This document shows positions 61,508-64,000 of a stretch of 64,000 nt of DNA, one piece after another (the first letter of the stretch is position 1; every line of letters starts with the position of its first letter). Below the pieces are notes generated by a model, which was not told the origin of the DNA, made no database searches, and saw only the letters and a program-made list of their open reading frames with translations. Position numbers and translations under genes: made by a program. The DNA comes from Clostridia bacterium (GTDB lineage: Bacteria > Bacillota > Clostridia > Oscillospirales > CAG-272). Location of the stretch: NCBI GenBank assembly GCA_017461385.1, contig JAFTXZ010000002.1, forward strand, positions 57,304 through 121,303. The letters are read 5' to 3'.

Positions 61508-62143
61508 ATGAAAAAATTTGACACAACACTTTATTTTATAACCGACTCCACAGGATTTGAAGAAACCGAGTTTCTTCGCCGTGTGGAAGAAGCACTTGAT
61601 GGCGGCGCAACGATCCTTCAGCTCCGTGAGAAGAACAAATCCACAATGGAGTATATTGAGCTTGCGGAAAAGGTTCACGAGTTGACGAAAAAATATAACG
61701 TTCCGCTGATCATTGATGACCGTATCGATGTGGCTCTTGCCGTAGGAGCAGAGGGCGTACACCTTGGAAAAGAGGATATGCCGATTGCAACCGCACGCAG
61801 AATCCTCGGTGATGACTTTATCATAGGAGCGACCGCAAAGACCGTTCCTTGGGCGCTTGAAGCATACGAGGGTGGGGCTGACTATCTCGGAGTTGGCGCG
61901 ATCTACCCGACAACAACCAAGGTAAAAACTGTTCTCACCTCAACCGAAACCTTGGCTGACATTTGCAAAGCCGTTCCGATTCCTGTCAATGCCATCGGAG
62001 GACTTAACAAAAACAACATAGACGTTCTCGCAGGCATTCCCATTGCAGGTATCTGCGTTGTTTCCGCTATTATGAAAGCTGAAAGTCCCAAGACCGCAAC
62101 GGTAGAGCTGAAAGCAAGAGCGAAGGAACTCGGAATCATATGA
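61508..62143 (+). CDS. thiE: Thiamine phosphate synthase ThiE
   Basis: The 211-aa protein has TLYFITDS, ILQLREKNKS, PLIIDDRIDVALAVGAEGVHLG and PVNAIGGL, the standard ThiE landmarks of a TIM-barrel enzyme that joins HMP-PP to thiazole phosphate. The start follows AAGGAG. It overlaps the next gene by 4 bp (ATGA), so the two are translationally coupled. Confidence 0.95.
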   Translation: MKKFDTTLYFITDSTGFEETEFLRRVEEALDGGATILQLREKNKSTMEYIELAEKVHELTKKYNVPLIIDDRIDVALAVGAEGVHLGKEDMPIATARRILGDDFIIGATAKTVPWALEAYEGGADYLGVGAIYPTTTKVKTVLTSTETLADICKAVPIPVNAIGGLNKNNIDVLAGIPIAGICVVSAIMKAESPKTATVELKARAKELGII

Positions 62144-62775
62144 TCAAGGGAGCAATATTTGATTTTGACGGAACGCTCGTCGATTCCATGTTTATATGGG
62201 ATAGCTTTGGCGAGGATTATCTCCGCACTCTCGGAAAAGAGCCAAAGGAAAACCTTACCGAAACCTTCAAGACATTCACCCTCGAACAAGCGGCTGAATA
62301 TTACAGAAAAAATTACGGTGTGACACTATCTGTTGAAGAAATCGTTGACGGCGTAAACGAAATGGTAGCCAAGCTTTACAGAACCAAGGTCACGCTAAAA
62401 GACGGTGTTCGTGAATTTCTCGAAGCTCTCAAATCACAGGGGGTAAAAATGTGCGTGGCGACCGTTACGGACAGACCTATCGTAGAGGATGTACTTGTAA
62501 GCCTTGGTATCCGTGATTTCTTCACCGAGATATTCACCTGTGCCGAGGTGGGATATAACAAGGAAACACCGCACATTTATCGAGTTGCACTTGAAGCACT
62601 CGGCGCGAAAAAAGATGAAACTGTCGTATTTGAAGATGCGCTCTACGCCTTAATAACAGCGAAAAAAGATGGTTTTAAGGTTGCGGCAGTATATGATAGA
62701 CACGAAAGAAACCAAACTCAAATGAAAGAAAACGGTGATTATTACATCACCCACTTCAAAACAGCTCAAATCTAA
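62140..62775 (+). CDS. HAD-superfamily phosphatase in the thiamine operon
   Basis: The 211-aa protein has the HAD motif I FDFDGTLVDS (nucleophile D with DxD), motif II ATVTDRP and motif III with VFEDALYALITAKKDGF. This places it among beta-phosphoglucomutase-like/phosphoglycolate-like HAD enzymes. Its coupling to thiE suggests a thiamine-pathway phosphatase, for example acting on thiamine phosphate, but no sequence mark proves the substrate. Only a short, unstructured 68-bp gap separates it from thiD. Confidence 0.83.
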   Translation: MIKGAIFDFDGTLVDSMFIWDSFGEDYLRTLGKEPKENLTETFKTFTLEQAAEYYRKNYGVTLSVEEIVDGVNEMVAKLYRTKVTLKDGVREFLEALKSQGVKMCVATVTDRPIVEDVLVSLGIRDFFTEIFTCAEVGYNKETPHIYRVALEALGAKKDETVVFEDALYALITAKKDGFKVAAVYDRHERNQTQMKENGDYYITHFKTAQI

Positions 62776-62843
62776 AAAAATAGCGGCAGACCGGGGGCAC
62801 CACTCTTTGTCGCTCAAGAAAAAATAATGTTAGGAGAATGAAA

Positions 62844-63641
62844 ATGAAAACAGCATTATCAATCGCGGGAAGCGATTCCTGCGGAGGCGCCGGTATTCAA
62901 GCAGATATCAAAACGATGACGATGAACGGTGTTTATGCGATGAGTGCAATCACAGCTCTAACAGCACAGAACACGACCGGCGTAAGATCAATTTTGGAAT
63001 CCACTCCCGAATTTTTGAGAGATCAGATCGATGCGGTATTTGAGGATATTCGTCCCGACGCTATAAAGATCGGTATGGTAGCTTCTGCGGAGCTTATTGA
63101 AGCAATTGCAGACAGATTATCCTACCATAAAGCCGAAAACATTGTTGTCGATCCCGTTATGGTTGCAACAAGCGGTTCTGAACTTATGAAAAGCAATGCC
63201 GTTACGGTATTGATTCAAAAGCTCCTTCCTATTGCCACTCTTGTCACACCAAACATTCCCGAAGCAGAGGTTTTGTCAGAACAGACCGTTCACACGAAGG
63301 AAGATATGGAACGTGTGGCGAAGATTATCGGCGATACTTACGGATGCGCTGTTCTGCTCAAGGGCGGTCATAGCATCAATGATGCAAACGATCTTCTGTA
63401 CGCAAACGGCAATTACAAATGGTTCAGCGGTAAGCGTATCAACAATCCCAACACACACGGAACAGGATGCACACTCTCGTCTGCCATAGCTTCAAACCTC
63501 GCTAAAGGATATGACCTCGAAACCTCGATCCAAAGAGCAAAGGACTACATATCGGGCGCACTTGCCGCAATGCTCGACCTTGGGCAAGGCTCAGGTCCTA
63601 TGAATCACGCATTTGATCTGAACGGCCAATTTGCTAAATAA
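62844..63641 (+). CDS. thiD: HMP/HMP-P kinase ThiD
   Basis: The 265-aa protein starts TALSIAGSDSCGGAGIQADI and ends with THGTGCTLSSAIASNLAKG, with Cys in the anion hole, as in ThiD ribokinase-fold enzymes. It phosphorylates hydroxymethylpyrimidine twice for ThiE. The start is ATG 62844, seven bases after AGGAG; an ATG six bases upstream is too close. Confidence 0.95.
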   Translation: MKTALSIAGSDSCGGAGIQADIKTMTMNGVYAMSAITALTAQNTTGVRSILESTPEFLRDQIDAVFEDIRPDAIKIGMVASAELIEAIADRLSYHKAENIVVDPVMVATSGSELMKSNAVTVLIQKLLPIATLVTPNIPEAEVLSEQTVHTKEDMERVAKIIGDTYGCAVLLKGGHSINDANDLLYANGNYKWFSGKRINNPNTHGTGCTLSSAIASNLAKGYDLETSIQRAKDYISGALAAMLDLGQGSGPMNHAFDLNGQFAK

Positions 63642-63666
63642 TACTGCTTGAAAGGAATCGAATTAA

Positions 63667-64000
63667 ATGAGAAACTATACCACACAAATGGATGCGGCAA
63701 AACAAGGCATCATCACACCCGAAATGAAGGCAGTTGCCTCAAAGGAATACAGAACCGAGGAAGAGATCAGAGAACTCGTAGCCAAAGGACAGGTTGCAAT
63801 TTGTGCCAATAAGTTACATACCTGCATCGATCCAAACGGCGTCGGCTCAATGCTTCGCACCAAGATCAACGTAAACCTCTTAGTTTCCCGAGATTGCAAA
63901 GACTATGACATTGAGATGGAAAAGGTTATGGCAGCCGTAAATATGGGAGCAGAAGCCATTATGGACTTGTCCTCTCACGGCAATACACAGCCCTTCCGCA
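63667..64000 (+). CDS. thiC: Phosphomethylpyrimidine synthase ThiC, cut by window edge
   Basis: Start ATG 63667 follows AAAGGAAT. The 111 codons visible read [20 protein letters not shown] and then [12 protein letters not shown], the N-terminal part of ThiC, the radical-SAM enzyme that makes the pyrimidine half from aminoimidazole ribotide. The catalytic CxxCxxxxC lies beyond the window. It is co-directional with the rest of the riboswitch operon. Confidence 0.93.
   Translation, partial: MRNYTTQMDAAKQGIITPEMKAVASKEYRTEEEIRELVAKGQVAICANKLHTCIDPNGVGSMLRTKINVNLLVSRDCKDYDIEMEKVMAAVNMGAEAIMDLSSHGNTQPFR

Overview
The window looks like a chromosome segment of an anaerobic, low-GC Gram-positive bacterium, most likely a gut Clostridia. 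This is inferred from near-consensus sigma-A promoters (TTGACA, 17 bp, TATAAT), strong AGGAGG-type ribosome sites, AGA-rich arginine codons on the left, oxygen-sensitive thiamine synthesis through ThiH, a ferritin, lactose/galactoside hydrolases and MBG-type surface repeats. No rRNA, CRISPR array, phage structural gene or intact transposase was seen.

Layout. (1) 1-5.1 kb: an XRE-type regulator (minus, cut by the window edge) diverges from a two-gene operon of a TPR/Sel1-like protein and a soluble VirD4/TraG-type pump ATPase, followed by a one-gene unit for a single-pass membrane protein. (2) 5.1-9.9 kb, minus strand: housekeeping singletons, each with its own promoter or terminator (dGTPase-like HD hydrolase, TVP38/DedA membrane protein, BspA-type leucine-rich repeat protein, YbgC-type thioesterase, flavin reductase-like protein, small membrane protein). 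(3) 9.9-10.7 kb: an array of short hairpins, two 167-bp direct repeats and a tRNA-Gln(CUG) gene. (4) 10.9-34.1 kb: a ten-gene operon from a perfect consensus promoter: Hsp70-like ATPase, SNF2-type helicase with zinc clusters, zinc-cluster protein, 1554-aa membrane protein with MBG repeats, zinc-ribbon/Sel1-like protein, coiled-coil protein, zincin-like protein, superfamily 1 helicase fused to a nuclease-like domain, helical protein, and a Vps4-clade AAA+ ATPase. (5) 34.5-47 kb: a seven-gene operon, again from a perfect promoter: membrane protein, MoxR ATPase, DUF58, two BatA-like VWA membrane proteins and two lipoproteins. (6) 47.3-50.4 kb: a 97-aa protein and an 892-aa protein with the signature motifs of double-psi beta-barrel RNA polymerases (QDE-1/YonO-like). 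(7) 50.7-56.3 kb: three glycosidase-like genes. (8) 56.3 kb: ferritin, then gene fragments, terminators and a tRNA-Pro 3'-half. (9) 58.4-64 kb: a TPP-riboswitch-controlled thiamine operon (thiS, thiF, thiG, thiH, thiE, HAD phosphatase, thiD, thiC) with different codon use.

How the parts may work together. The two long operons put six kinds of NTP-driven machine (Hsp70, SF2 helicase, SF1 helicase-nuclease, Vps4-type AAA+, MoxR AAA+ and, 6 kb away, a VirD4-like pump) beside zinc-cluster adaptors, coiled-coil proteins and a large envelope module. I know of no named system with this content. An envelope-linked nucleic-acid or protein-processing complex, possibly a defence or stress system, is the most economical inference, but the sequence alone does not show a function. 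The RNA-polymerase-like gene next to it is the most striking single gene. A second candidate novelty is a family of roughly 185-bp elements, each bracketed by copies of a tRNA 3' end, found at two unrelated places.
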